A stretch of 64,000 bases of DNA, taken from the NCBI RefSeq assembly GCF_019091085.1, contig NZ_JAGXJY010000018.1, forward strand, positions 1-64,000, in the 5' to 3' direction. How positions within the stretch are numbered: position 1 is the first letter of the stretch; each line of letters begins with the position of its first letter. Position numbers and translations under genes: made by a program. Positions 16,502 through 25,229 of this stretch are shown here, in pieces. A model generated the notes under the pieces. That model did not search any database. It was not told the DNA's origin and worked only from the letters and a program-made list of their open reading frames with translations. Source of the DNA: Mesorhizobium sp. GbtcB19. Lineage in GTDB: Bacteria; Pseudomonadota; Alphaproteobacteria; Rhizobiales; Rhizobiaceae.

Positions 16502-17938
16502 TCACTTGGTTGGATTTTCGGTCAGTGCCGCGTTGAGCCGCAGCAGGCCGAGCGATGGGGATGCGGGCGGCAGGCCGGCGGCGACGACCTCGCCGATCAA
16601 TTTTTCCGCCGCCACAGGATTGGCCAGAAAGCCCAGGGTTTCGAGATGTTGCTCGGCGTTTCGTTTGATGACGTCGTTGTCACCCGAGAAGGCGGACCGC
16701 AGCGCTAAAAGCGTCTTGCCTTTCGCGAGGTCGCCCCACTCCAGCCAGCCTGCCTCAGCGCCCTCGACCATGTTGAGAGCGGCCAGGTTTTGCGCATCAT
16801 TCAGGATCTGCCTGATCAGATCTCGCTTCCTGCCGCTGTCCAAACGCAGCATGAGCTGGAGGGCGAGATGCGCCAGCCTGCCGCCAGCGGCGACAAGCAG
16901 ATCCGCCAAACTGGCCACCGCCGCATCGCCGCCGGACACCGAGACCATTCGGACCAGAAAGAGATCGGCACCGTCATCAACGCCGAACTGCCATGCGCCG
17001 ATGAAATCGGGCTCCGTCTTGCCGAAGCGGGCGACGAGATCGCCGAAGTAACAGGTGGCGAACAAGTCGGCGCGACGTGCCTGTTGCGCCTGTGACTTGG
17101 GTTTTATCGGCGAATAGGTGGTGCGGCGGCGGATGAAACCGGATTTGCCTTCCTCGATGAAAGCGGCGAGCTCGGCTACGGGGTCTTCCGACCCGCCGCT
17201 AGCCGGATTGCCGTGCTCCCCCAACCTTGCCAGCAGCCTGCCCGCCATTTCGCGCACTTTCCCCGAGCGGTCGGCGGAGAGGCTTTTCAGGAACGGAACG
17301 TCGTCGGCCCCCAGGCCGATGCGCATGAGCTCGATAAGCGCAAGCCTGACCTCGGCGGATTCGCTTGCTCCTTTTGTCTCGATAAGGGTCCGCGCCAATG
17401 CGGGCGCGGAGCGCCGCAAACCGATCAGCGCGCCACGGCGCGCGGCTGGATAGAAATCGTCCCAGCTTTCCGCCGTCAGGTGCTCGCGTCGGGATTGTTT
17501 GCCGCTGTCCGCGCCTGCCTGCCAGTCGACCCAGGGAGCATAGACCTCCGGACTTTCCTGAGATGACGCGGTGGGCATCCAATCCATCGGGTGCAGCACG
17601 AAGCCCCGGCTGGCGACGAGCGTGGCCACGCGAGTCTTGAGCCTTGCATCGGCTGCATATTTCAATGCGGCGCGCAGCGACGGCCGCAGCCGTTCGGGGA
17701 GCACCGGCCAAGCCAGCACCGGCAGCGGCGGGCGCTGCTTCAAGGTTTTCGGCGCCGCGGGGCGAAGCGCGACATCCAGCGCCTGCGCGGCGATGGCCAA
17801 AAGCCGCCGCTCCTGTTCGTCCGGGCTGGCAGCCGCGGCGACTTCCTTCCATTCGGCGGGAGCCAGTTCGAATGCGGCGCCCCCCGAAATCCAGCCGTCG
17901 CGCAGTCTCGCCAGCCCTGCCTGATCGAGCTCGTTCAT
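16502..17938 (-). CDS. DUF5691 protein
   Basis: 478 residues, no catalytic motif. It is largely alpha-helical with HEAT-like stretches (EVRLALIELMRIGLGADDVPFL, SGKVREMAGRLLARLG), and carries the family landmarks LHPMDWMP, YAPWVDW and ESWDDFYPAARRGALIGLRR. The ATG at 17938 forms an ATGA overlap with the upstream SWIM gene; a longer frame to 18100 would lie inside that gene. Found with SWIM, MoxR, DUF5682 and vWA genes in many bacteria; probably a scaffold or client-binding component. Confidence 0.75.
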   Translation of the reverse strand: MNELDQAGLARLRDGWISGGAAFELAPAEWKEVAAAASPDEQERRLLAIAAQALDVALRPAAPKTLKQRPPLPVLAWPVLPERLRPSLRAALKYAADARLKTRVATLVASRGFVLHPMDWMPTASSQESPEVYAPWVDWQAGADSGKQSRREHLTAESWDDFYPAARRGALIGLRRSAPALARTLIETKGASESAEVRLALIELMRIGLGADDVPFLKSLSADRSGKVREMAGRLLARLGEHGNPASGGSEDPVAELAAFIEEGKSGFIRRRTTYSPIKPKSQAQQARRADLFATCYFGDLVARFGKTEPDFIGAWQFGVDDGADLFLVRMVSVSGGDAAVASLADLLVAAGGRLAHLALQLMLRLDSGRKRDLIRQILNDAQNLAALNMVEGAEAGWLEWGDLAKGKTLLALRSAFSGDNDVIKRNAEQHLETLGFLANPVAAEKLIGEVVAAGLPPASPSLGLLRLNAALTENPTK

Positions 17939-19335
17939 GACAGATCGAGCCTCCCCATGCTGCTTTGCGACGCCAGAAGCTCGAGCCTGGCGCCGTTCCA
18001 GAGTGCTGCCGTCGCCGCGAGATCGAGGCCGAGCAAAGTCTGGTTGACGGAGCCCGCGACAGGCAGGGCAATGCCATGCGGATCGCTTGCCGCCTGCCAC
18101 CAGGCGCTATCCTTTTCGTCCAGCGCGATCGCGCCGGCCGGCAGGATGACCGGACAGTCGGACAGCCATGGCGCATCATCCTGGAAGGCGGCATAGGCGG
18201 CCAGCGGATCGCCGGCCGCGTCCGCAGCGAAATCGGGCCAATTGCCCGGCGACGCGTCGCCCAGCCGTTCCGCGACCAGCGCGCGCAGCGGATTGCGCGA
18301 CGGATAGAATACCAGCTTCGCCTTGAAACGGTCGCCCGGCGCAAAGGCGCCGGAGCGCCGCCCTGCCGAAGCCGGGAAGAAGTCGAGCAGCACCGCAAAT
18401 CGCGGCGCCGTGCTTTTCAGGTCGAGCAGCCAGGTCGCGTGGCTGACGAGGCCGTCGCGGCGGGTCTCGATCTTTTCGCCGAGCACTTCCCAATCGCTCT
18501 CGACCTGGAGGGCATCCGGATTGGCGAGAATCTGGTCGCGCGTCTCGGATGTCGAGACCAGACGCTTCAGCTCGGCATCGTCGGGCGCGGCGCGCCAGGC
18601 CTTGGCGAGCAGCACCAGCTTGCCCAGCTCGCGGATCGCGGCGTCCGGCCGCTCCTCGCTGCGCAGCGCCATCAGCTTCGCGGGCAATTCGTCGATGCGG
18701 CCGGCCAGCGCCGTCGCCTTCAGGTCGACAAGCCGTGCCGCGATGCGGCGGCAGCGCTCGCTCGAGGCATCGACGAAGCCGGCCAGGCCGAGCCGAAGCT
18801 GGTCGGCGATCCACTGGTCGAGCTCGTCGAGCGCTGCCGAAACTGCACTGCGCGTGTCCTCGGCCCGCTTGCGTTGCGCCGCCTCGCGGCGTTCGGCGGC
18901 CCCGGCGTCCTCGACCGGCGCGCTTTCCGCGGGCCGCGACGCCTCGTCGATGCTTTTGCCTTCGGAGTTGGCTGCCGCCGGTGTTGGAGATTGGCCAGGC
19001 TTGCGGCGCCGGCCGAGCCAATCATTGACCCAGTCCGGCGTCTGGTCGACGCGCACGAAGCTGTCGGCTGCCGTGGCGCCGATCCAGGCCAGCGCCAATA
19101 TGTGCTTGCAGGGAAATTTTCGCGACGGACATGTGCATTTGTAGCCGTGATCGGAGGTATCGAACGCGACGCGGTAGGGATTCGAGCCCGAGCCCTGGCA
19201 TTCGCCCCAGATCAGCGGCAGCTGCTCATGCGCTTCGAGCCGGGGCCAGTTCGACCGCTTGGTCAGCTTGGCGGCAGCGCCAAGCGAGGCCTGATCGGGG
19301 GCCAAAGCCTCGATTGTTTTCAAATCCAGCTGCAA
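17935..19335 (-). CDS. SWIM zinc-finger protein (YehQ-like)
   Basis: 466 residues. The SWIM motif CxCx(n)CxH is at C67-T-C69...C76-K-H78 (YKCTCPSRKFPCKHILAL), preceded by an OB/beta-rich segment with NPYRVAFDTS. A linker near 110-160 is rich in Ala, Pro and Glu; the C-terminal half is hydrophobic-helical and may bind a partner. SWIM domains bind nucleic acid or protein. First gene of the five-gene operon; its start is ATG at 19335. The 154-bp gap upstream should hold the operon promoter, but I could not pick out clear boxes. Confidence 0.82.
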   Translation of the reverse strand: MQLDLKTIEALAPDQASLGAAAKLTKRSNWPRLEAHEQLPLIWGECQGSGSNPYRVAFDTSDHGYKCTCPSRKFPCKHILALAWIGATAADSFVRVDQTPDWVNDWLGRRRKPGQSPTPAAANSEGKSIDEASRPAESAPVEDAGAAERREAAQRKRAEDTRSAVSAALDELDQWIADQLRLGLAGFVDASSERCRRIAARLVDLKATALAGRIDELPAKLMALRSEERPDAAIRELGKLVLLAKAWRAAPDDAELKRLVSTSETRDQILANPDALQVESDWEVLGEKIETRRDGLVSHATWLLDLKSTAPRFAVLLDFFPASAGRRSGAFAPGDRFKAKLVFYPSRNPLRALVAERLGDASPGNWPDFAADAAGDPLAAYAAFQDDAPWLSDCPVILPAGAIALDEKDSAWWQAASDPHGIALPVAGSVNQTLLGLDLAATAALWNGARLELLASQSSMGRLDLS

Positions 19336-19461
19336 GCCGCGCGCCTCTCACCACCCCGAAGCATGATGTCGCGACGATTGATAGCCGTTTGCGGCGCGCT
19401 GGTGTAGCTCCAGCCGCGGCAAAATGAAGGCCTTGTCTAACGTTCCGTTATCCTCCTGACA

Positions 19462-19479
19462 AAGCAGCGTCAGCTGCTT
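19462..19479 (-). terminator. terminator hairpin after livF
   Basis: Perfect 7-bp stem AAGCAGC / GCTGCTT with a GTCA-type loop, 11-28 bases beyond the livF stop on the minus strand, followed there by TTTG. Probably ends the nine-gene catabolic operon. Confidence 0.5.
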
Positions 19480-19489
19480 CTTCGGGCCG

Positions 19490-20203
19490 TCAGGCCGGCA
19501 CAGCGCTTTCCGCCCCACCGAGATAGAGCCGATGCAGCTCGTCCGGCGATTGCCTGAGCTTCGCGCAGTCGCCGTCATAGACGGCGCGGCCGCGGCGCAT
19601 GACATAGGCGCGGTTGCCGATCGACAGCGCAAGCGCCGCGAACTGCTCGACCAGCACCACGGCCAGGCCGCCATCGGCGAGCTTGCGCACCGCCGTCATC
19701 AACCGCGTGACGATGACCGGGGCGAGACCGGCGGACATCTCGTCGATCAAAAGCACCTTCGGGCGGGTGAGAAGCGCACGCGCAATCACCAGCATCTGCT
19801 GCTCGCCGCCGGAAAGCAGGCTCGCCTTCACCGCGCGGCGCTGCACCAGCTCGGGAAACAGCGCATAGGCTTCCGCGATGTCGGCACCGGGATGCAGGCT
19901 GACGCGCAAATTCTCTTCGGTCGTGAGCTGGCGGAAGACGGTGCGGCCCTGCTCGACATGGGCAAGGCCCTCGCGCGAGCGGGCGCCAGGACGCGCCTTC
20001 TGCAATTCACGGCCATCGATGGCGATGGTGCCGCCGGCAACCGGGATGATGCCCGACAGGCCTTCGAGCAGCGTCGTCTTGCCGGCGCCGTTGGCGCCCA
20101 ACACGACGCTGATCGCGCCGCTCTCCGCGACGAGATCGACCGCGGTGACGACGGGCAGCTCGGCGCGGTTGATCGACATGTTGGAAACGACGAGCCTGCT
20201 CAT
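19490..20203 (-). CDS. branched-chain-type ABC transporter ATPase (LivF-like)
   Basis: 237 residues. Walker A GANGAGKTT, signature LLSGGEQQML, Walker B VLLIDEMSAGLAP and the switch region VVLVEQFAALALS. LivF-type partner of the adjacent LivH and LivM-LivG proteins. ATGA overlap with the upstream gene. Last gene of the operon. Note DEMSAGLAP in place of the common DEPSLGLAP, a tolerated variation in this family. Substrate unknown; the operon's amidohydrolase and aminotransferase suggest an amide- or amine-containing organic nutrient. Confidence 0.88.
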   Translation of the reverse strand: MSRLVVSNMSINRAELPVVTAVDLVAESGAISVVLGANGAGKTTLLEGLSGIIPVAGGTIAIDGRELQKARPGARSREGLAHVEQGRTVFRQLTTEENLRVSLHPGADIAEAYALFPELVQRRAVKASLLSGGEQQMLVIARALLTRPKVLLIDEMSAGLAPVIVTRLMTAVRKLADGGLAVVLVEQFAALALSIGNRAYVMRRGRAVYDGDCAKLRQSPDELHRLYLGGAESAVPA

Positions 20204-21918
20204 GCCGCCACGCTCTCTTCCTCGATGCCGAGATAGGCCTTCTTCACCGCGCGCTCGCTGAGCACCTTGGCCGGCGGGCCGGAAGCGATGACCTGGCCGA
20301 AGTCGAGCACGGTGACCTCCGAGCAGACCGCCCGTACCAGATCCATATCGTGCTCGACCAGAAGCACCGCCGAGCCGAACAGTTTCGGGATTTCGGCGAT
20401 CCGCCGTCCAAGCCGCAGCGTCTCCTCATGCGACTGACCGGCAGCCGGCTCGTCGAGCAGCACCACGGCCGGGCGAGCGGCGACGACGCCGGCGACATCG
20501 AGCAGCCGCCTGGTGCCGGCATCGACCGAAGCAACCAGCGTGTCGGGATGCGGACAGTCGAGCCAGTCGAGGATCGCCCTGGTCTCGCCCGCCGACAGGC
20601 CCCTGGCCGCCAAAGCCAGATAGCCGCCGACAGTCAGCTCCGGCGCGATGCGGTTGGTCTGCCAAGTGCGGCGCACGCCTTCGCGGGCACGCAGATGCGC
20701 CGGCACGCCTTCGAGCGGCTTGCCGCCCAGTCGCACGCTGCCCTGATAGGAAGGCAGGAAGCCAGCGACCGCATCGATGAAGGTCGACTTGCCGGCGCCG
20801 TTGGGGCCGATCAGCCCGGCCACGGTGCCGGCGGCAACGCTCAGGCTGACATTGTTCAGCGCGACCACGCTGCCATAGCGCACCGTCAAACCCTCTATGG
20901 TAAGCGCCGGCCCGGCGACACGCTCGATTGCCGCCGGCAGACCCGCGACAGACGCGGCAGCTGCTTTCGGCGCTCGCGCCGGCAGCAGCTTGCGGAACTG
21001 GCGACGGAAGGTCTCGCTCATCGTCTCGCCGGTCGACAGAGCCTGGGTGGCGCCGATGGCGAAGAGCACGTTGCCGATGTCCTGCGGCCAGTCGAGCCGG
21101 CGCAGGATTTCCGGGAACATGACGACGAGCAGGCCGCCGATGATCGCGCCCTCGGCGAAATGCGCGCCGGTCATCACCGACACCGCATAGAGCGAGAGCG
21201 ACTGCATCATGCTGAAATTCTCGGCGACCAGCGTACCGAGATAGCCGGCAAGCAGGCCGCCGGAAATGCCGGCGACAAAGGCGCTCAGCGCGAAGGCCGA
21301 GAGCTTGGCGGTGGCGATGCTGACGCCATGCGCGGCGGCGGCACGTTCCGAGTGGCGCACGGCCAGCCAGGACGCGCCGAGCCGCGAGCGGCTGATGAAT
21401 TCCAGCGCCGCGGCGATCGCCACGTAGAACAGCAGCACGAAGACGAAATAGCCCTCGTCGCTGTCGAACAGTTCCGGCCTCGGCACCTGCAGGAAATCGG
21501 TCTGGCCGGGATAGGTCATGGTGGCGAGAATGGTGTCGAAGGCGGTGGCGAAGGAGAGCGTGACGATGGCGAGGTTGATGCCGCGCAGCCTGAGCGCCGG
21601 CAGACCGATGGCAACGCCGAACGGCACAGCCGCCAAGCCGCCGACCAGGATCCACGCCGCAAGGCCGCCAGGCGCCTCGGCGAGGTTGAGATAGCCGACG
21701 GTCCATGCGCCGACGCCGGCGAAGGACATCTGGCAGAGCGCGATCATGCCGGTGCGGCCGGCGACGAGGCCGAGGCTCTGCAAGGCGACGCCGGTGATCA
21801 GCACCGAGGTTGCCAGGAACACCCAATAGGAGGGCAGCAGGCCGGCATAGGCGACGCCGCCGGCGACCAGCGCCAAGACGGTAAGGGTCAACGAGGCTCG
21901 AAGACTAGCGCGCTTCAT
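20200..21918 (-). CDS. fused ABC permease-ATPase (LivM-LivG)
   Basis: 572 residues. Residues 1-300 form a LivM-type permease with about nine membrane segments (ALRLRGINLAIVTLSFATAF motif). After a linker (about 300-330), an ABC domain follows with Walker A GPNGAGKST, Walker B VVLLDEPAAGQS and switch VLLVEHDMDLV; the LSGG signature is replaced by a segment around ASVDAGTRRLLDVAG. Fusion of the second permease and first ATPase is a known arrangement. The ATG at 21918 overlaps livH by 14 bases. Confidence 0.87.
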   Translation of the reverse strand: MKRASLRASLTLTVLALVAGGVAYAGLLPSYWVFLATSVLITGVALQSLGLVAGRTGMIALCQMSFAGVGAWTVGYLNLAEAPGGLAAWILVGGLAAVPFGVAIGLPALRLRGINLAIVTLSFATAFDTILATMTYPGQTDFLQVPRPELFDSDEGYFVFVLLFYVAIAAALEFISRSRLGASWLAVRHSERAAAAHGVSIATAKLSAFALSAFVAGISGGLLAGYLGTLVAENFSMMQSLSLYAVSVMTGAHFAEGAIIGGLLVVMFPEILRRLDWPQDIGNVLFAIGATQALSTGETMSETFRRQFRKLLPARAPKAAAASVAGLPAAIERVAGPALTIEGLTVRYGSVVALNNVSLSVAAGTVAGLIGPNGAGKSTFIDAVAGFLPSYQGSVRLGGKPLEGVPAHLRAREGVRRTWQTNRIAPELTVGGYLALAARGLSAGETRAILDWLDCPHPDTLVASVDAGTRRLLDVAGVVAARPAVVLLDEPAAGQSHEETLRLGRRIAEIPKLFGSAVLLVEHDMDLVRAVCSEVTVLDFGQVIASGPPAKVLSERAVKKAYLGIEEESVAA

Positions 21919-22774
21919 CCCAACGGGCCTCCCGCTGCGACCAGAGGAGAACGGCGAGCACCACCAGGAAGGGAATGGCGCTGCGGTACTGGCTGACAGA
22001 GTCGATAGAGCTTGCCAGCCCTTCGACGATGCCGAGCGCGATGCCGCCGGCAAGCGTCCACCAGAAGCTGCGGAAGACGCCGATGAGCGCCGCGGCAAGC
22101 GCCGGCACCACGAGCAGGCTGAGCGTCATGAAGTTCGGCGAGCGCTGCGGCGCGATGATCATCAATGCGAAAGTGGTGAAGGCGCCGGTCATGCCCCAGA
22201 CCAGCAGCGACAGGAGCTGCACGCGCACGCCGAGCAGCTCCGCTGCCATCGGCCGGTCGGCCAGCGCGCGCAGGTTGAGACCAATTTTGGTGCGGTTGAG
22301 GAAGAGGTCGGAGAGGATGGTGAACAGCACTGCCAGGCCGATGGTGAGCACCGAGGCGATGGTCACCTCGACGCCGGCGAGACGAAAGGCGGAGCCCGGA
22401 AACAGATCCGGCATGTTATGCGGATGCTGGCCGCCGGTGAGACGAAGACCTACGGCGATCAGGCCGACGAGCAGCGCCACCGTCACCGCCGCCTTGGTCG
22501 AGGCGCTCGCCTCGCCGAACCACCTGGTCATGATGTAGCCGATGGCGACGCCGGTCAGCGTGCCGGCCGCGATGCCCGCCAGCACCGAGGGCCAGATGGG
22601 GAAGCCCGCCTCGAACAGCGCGATCAGCACGAAGGTGCCGGCGGTACCGATCGCGGCTCCAGTGAAGTTCACCACGGCGACGAGCCGGTAGGTGAAGACG
22701 GCGCAGACGCCGAGCAGGGCGTAGGTGCCCCCGGCCGTCAGTCCCGCCACGGCGGATGTGAGTAGAGCGTTCAT
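21905..22774 (-). CDS. branched-chain-type ABC permease (LivH-like)
   Basis: 289 residues, about eight membrane segments, LivH family (AGLTAGGTYALLGVCAVFTYRLVAVVNF at the N-terminus is cut here into its shorter landmarks GGTYALLG and VVNFTGAAIG). Pairs with the LivM part of the downstream fusion to form the membrane channel. It is separated from the binding-protein gene by 145 bases that contain an inverted repeat. Confidence 0.88.
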   Translation of the reverse strand: MNALLTSAVAGLTAGGTYALLGVCAVFTYRLVAVVNFTGAAIGTAGTFVLIALFEAGFPIWPSVLAGIAAGTLTGVAIGYIMTRWFGEASASTKAAVTVALLVGLIAVGLRLTGGQHPHNMPDLFPGSAFRLAGVEVTIASVLTIGLAVLFTILSDLFLNRTKIGLNLRALADRPMAAELLGVRVQLLSLLVWGMTGAFTTFALMIIAPQRSPNFMTLSLLVVPALAAALIGVFRSFWWTLAGGIALGIVEGLASSIDSVSQYRSAIPFLVVLAVLLWSQREARWDEAR

Positions 22775-22823
22775 TTTTTCCCAATCCGGAAGCGAGCCGG
22801 CATCGGCCCTGATATCTGTCGAG

Positions 22824-22906
22824 GTCGGCGCCGCCCCTCATTGTCCTGCCGGACATTTCTCCCCGTGAACGGGGAGAAAGGGCTGGTTACAAGGGGCAGC
22901 GCCGAC
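22824..22906. repeat. inverted-repeat element between binding-protein and permease genes
   Basis: Outer arms GTCGGCGCCGCCCCT (22824-22838) and AGGGGCAGCGCCGAC (22892-22906) pair with one mismatch; inside is a perfect hairpin TTTCTCCCC / GGGGAGAAA (22856-22864 / 22871-22879). It resembles the mosaic repeat units seen at 6.7-6.9 kb. It starts 14 bases beyond the stop of the binding-protein gene, within the operon, so it probably protects or attenuates the message. Confidence 0.7.
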
Positions 22907-22919
22907 GCCCGGGAGGACC

Positions 22920-24110
22920 TCACTTGGCCTGCGGCAGCACGATCCAGTCCGGCGTCTCGACCTTCCAGGCGCCAGACTCGAGCTTCATCACCTTGGTGGC
23001 CTGCATCGGCGAATGCGTCTTGGCCTTGCCGAAGACGTAAGGCGAGCCGGCGAGCGGATTGCTGAGCGGCTGCATGTCGTGCAGCGCCTTCGCGACGCTT
23101 TCGCGCGTCACCTCGCCGTCGATCGAGGCGACCACCTTGAGGAACAATTCCGCAGCGAGGTAGCCGCCCTGCGAGAAGGCGGTGAGCGGCCGGTTTGCCT
23201 TCTGCATGTCGGCAATCCACTGCGCGTTCGCGGCCGAGTTCTTCTCGGTATAGGGCTCCCATTCGGTGCCGACATAGATCGGCTGCTTGGTGTCGGCCAG
23301 CGCCTTGGCGACCTGCTCGGTGTAGCCGGGCGCCAGGAACAGCCAGTTGATGCCGGTGATCTTCTGCGCATCGACAGTCTTGATCAGCTGCACCACCTGC
23401 GGCTCGACCTGGTTGGTCAGCACCGCGTCGCAGCCGGCGTCGCGCGCCTTGATGACATAGGGCGTCAGATCGCCCTGGAAGGGCAGCGTCAGGTCGATCA
23501 GGTGGATTTTCTGGCCGCTGATCTTCTCCCAGTTCTCGATCGCCTTCTTATATGCCTCCTGGGTACCGCCGATGATGATGAAGAAGGCGCAGAGCTTTTT
23601 CGTCTTCAGCTCGTTGGTGGCGTAGTAGGCCATCGCCGTCGACAGCGTGTATGGCCCGACATTGACGGGCGAGACGTTGGGCGAGGAGAAGCAGGCGGCG
23701 TCGACGCCGAGACCCTGTACCGAAAGGATCTTCTTGCGGCTGTAGGTGGCGGAGTTGACCGCGCAATCGAGCAGGCTCGCCGAGCCGACCAGCGCCACGG
23801 CCTCCTTGTTGTCGATCAGGTCGCGCGCGGCTTGCGCGGCCACCGCCGGATCGGCCTTGTCGTCGGCGATGGTGTAGTCGATCTTGCAGCCATTGATGCC
23901 GCCCGCCGCATTGACGGCATCGAAGGCGGCCTGCGTTGCCTTGGGCACTTCGCTGAAATCAGCCGGGCCTGTAACCGTCGACACAGCGCCGACCTTGATG
24001 GCGCCGTCCTTGCAGGTCGGGCCGGCGGCGGACGCCGTGCCGGCTACGGCGGCAAGCCCGATGGAGGCCAATGCCGCCGCGAGCAGTCTCGATTTCCAAT
24101 GCATGTTCAC
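22920..24110 (-). CDS. periplasmic binding protein, branched-chain-type ABC transporter
   Basis: 396 residues with a signal peptide (about 1-28, GTASA-A). Peripla_BP_6 fold: IKVGAVSTVTGPADFSEVPKATQAAFDAVNA at the start in pieces (GAVSTVTGP, AFDAVNAAGGINGCKI), ARDLIDNKEAVALVGSAS, and YLAAELFLKVVASIDG. These proteins bind amino acids, amides, ureas or aromatic acids; the ligand here cannot be read. It has four Cys in the mature part, suggesting disulfides. Confidence 0.87.
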   Translation of the reverse strand: MNMHWKSRLLAAALASIGLAAVAGTASAAGPTCKDGAIKVGAVSTVTGPADFSEVPKATQAAFDAVNAAGGINGCKIDYTIADDKADPAVAAQAARDLIDNKEAVALVGSASLLDCAVNSATYSRKKILSVQGLGVDAACFSSPNVSPVNVGPYTLSTAMAYYATNELKTKKLCAFFIIIGGTQEAYKKAIENWEKISGQKIHLIDLTLPFQGDLTPYVIKARDAGCDAVLTNQVEPQVVQLIKTVDAQKITGINWLFLAPGYTEQVAKALADTKQPIYVGTEWEPYTEKNSAANAQWIADMQKANRPLTAFSQGGYLAAELFLKVVASIDGEVTRESVAKALHDMQPLSNPLAGSPYVFGKAKTHSPMQATKVMKLESGAWKVETPDWIVLPQAK

Positions 24111-24140
24111 TCTCCCATTTTTGTCATGCGTTGTTTGGTT

Positions 24141-25229
24141 TCAGGCGGCGGCGAGCGTCGGCGGCGCGATGCTCGCGGCGTCGATCGCCGCGAACTTCAC
24201 CAGCGTGCGCGCGATGGTCTCGCGCTCGATGTCGCGGACGATGAACACCAGGCGGGTGCGGCGGTCCGCTGACGGCCAGCGATCGAGCCGCGCCGGCGGA
24301 TGAAAGACATGCTGGACGCCGTGCAGCACCAGCGGCCGCTCCGGCTCGTCCGTGACATGCACGAGGCCCTTGAAACGCAGCAGGTCCTCGCCCTTCAGCG
24401 CAGCGACATAGTCGAGCCAGCGGGCGAAGGCGCGCCACTCGACCGGCTTGTCGATGATGAAGCTGAATGATTGGATGCCGTGATGGGTGTCGTGATGATG
24501 AACGTGACCATGATGACAATCCGGTCCGCAGTCATGGTCGTGATGCGCGGCGGCTTCCAGCCGCATGGCGATGTGGTTCACATCCGCCGCAGCATCGGCG
24601 GACAGACTCGCCAGCAGATCGAGTTCGACTTCGCCGTTTCGAGCAATGGTTTGCTCGACGGCTGGCGCTAGATGCTCCAGTCGGTGCCCGAGATCGCGGA
24701 GCACTTCATCAGAGGCGAGATCGGTCTTGGTGATCAGCAGTCGGTCGGCGACCGCCACCTGCTTCGCCGCTTCGGAATGGCGGTCAAGCGTCGCCGCGCC
24801 ATTCACCGCATCGACGGTGGTGACGACGCTTCCGATGCGAAAGCGAGTCATGAGCTCGGTTTCGGCCATCAGCGTATGCAGGATCGGCGCCGGGTCGGCG
24901 AGCCCGGTCGTTTCGATGATCACCTGCGAGAGCGGCGGCGTTTCGCCGACACTGCTCCTACGGGAGAGTTCCTTCAGCGTGGTGATGAGATCGCCGCGCA
25001 CCGTGCAGCAGACGCAGCCATTGTCGAGCAGCGTGAACTGCTCTTCGCTGGCCTCGATCAGCAGATGGTCGAGCCCGACGGCGCCGAACTCGTTGACGAT
25101 GACGGCGGCACCTGCCAGCGACGGCTGGCGCAGCAGGCGGTTGAGCACCGTCGTCTTGCCACTGCCCAGGAAGCCGGTGAGGACCGTCACCGGGATCCTG
25201 GCGCCGCTCGCGGGATCAGGCGCGCTCAT
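24141..25229 (-). CDS. COG0523 (CobW-type) GTPase metallochaperone
   Basis: 362 residues. G3E GTPase: Walker A GFLGSGKTT (19-27), metal site GCVCC (71-75), VIIETTGLADP, and LLITKTDLAS (NKxD-like, here TKTD). A His-rich loop (HHDHDCGPDCHHGHVHHH and onward, about residues 233-255) likely stores Zn or another metal, and a CobW C-terminal domain follows. Such proteins deliver metal to target enzymes. It overlaps the amidohydrolase gene by 14 bases, which makes that metal-dependent enzyme the natural client. Confidence 0.87.
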   Translation of the reverse strand: MSAPDPASGARIPVTVLTGFLGSGKTTVLNRLLRQPSLAGAAVIVNEFGAVGLDHLLIEASEEQFTLLDNGCVCCTVRGDLITTLKELSRRSSVGETPPLSQVIIETTGLADPAPILHTLMAETELMTRFRIGSVVTTVDAVNGAATLDRHSEAAKQVAVADRLLITKTDLASDEVLRDLGHRLEHLAPAVEQTIARNGEVELDLLASLSADAAADVNHIAMRLEAAAHHDHDCGPDCHHGHVHHHDTHHGIQSFSFIIDKPVEWRAFARWLDYVAALKGEDLLRFKGLVHVTDEPERPLVLHGVQHVFHPPARLDRWPSADRRTRLVFIVRDIERETIARTLVKFAAIDAASIAPPTLAAA

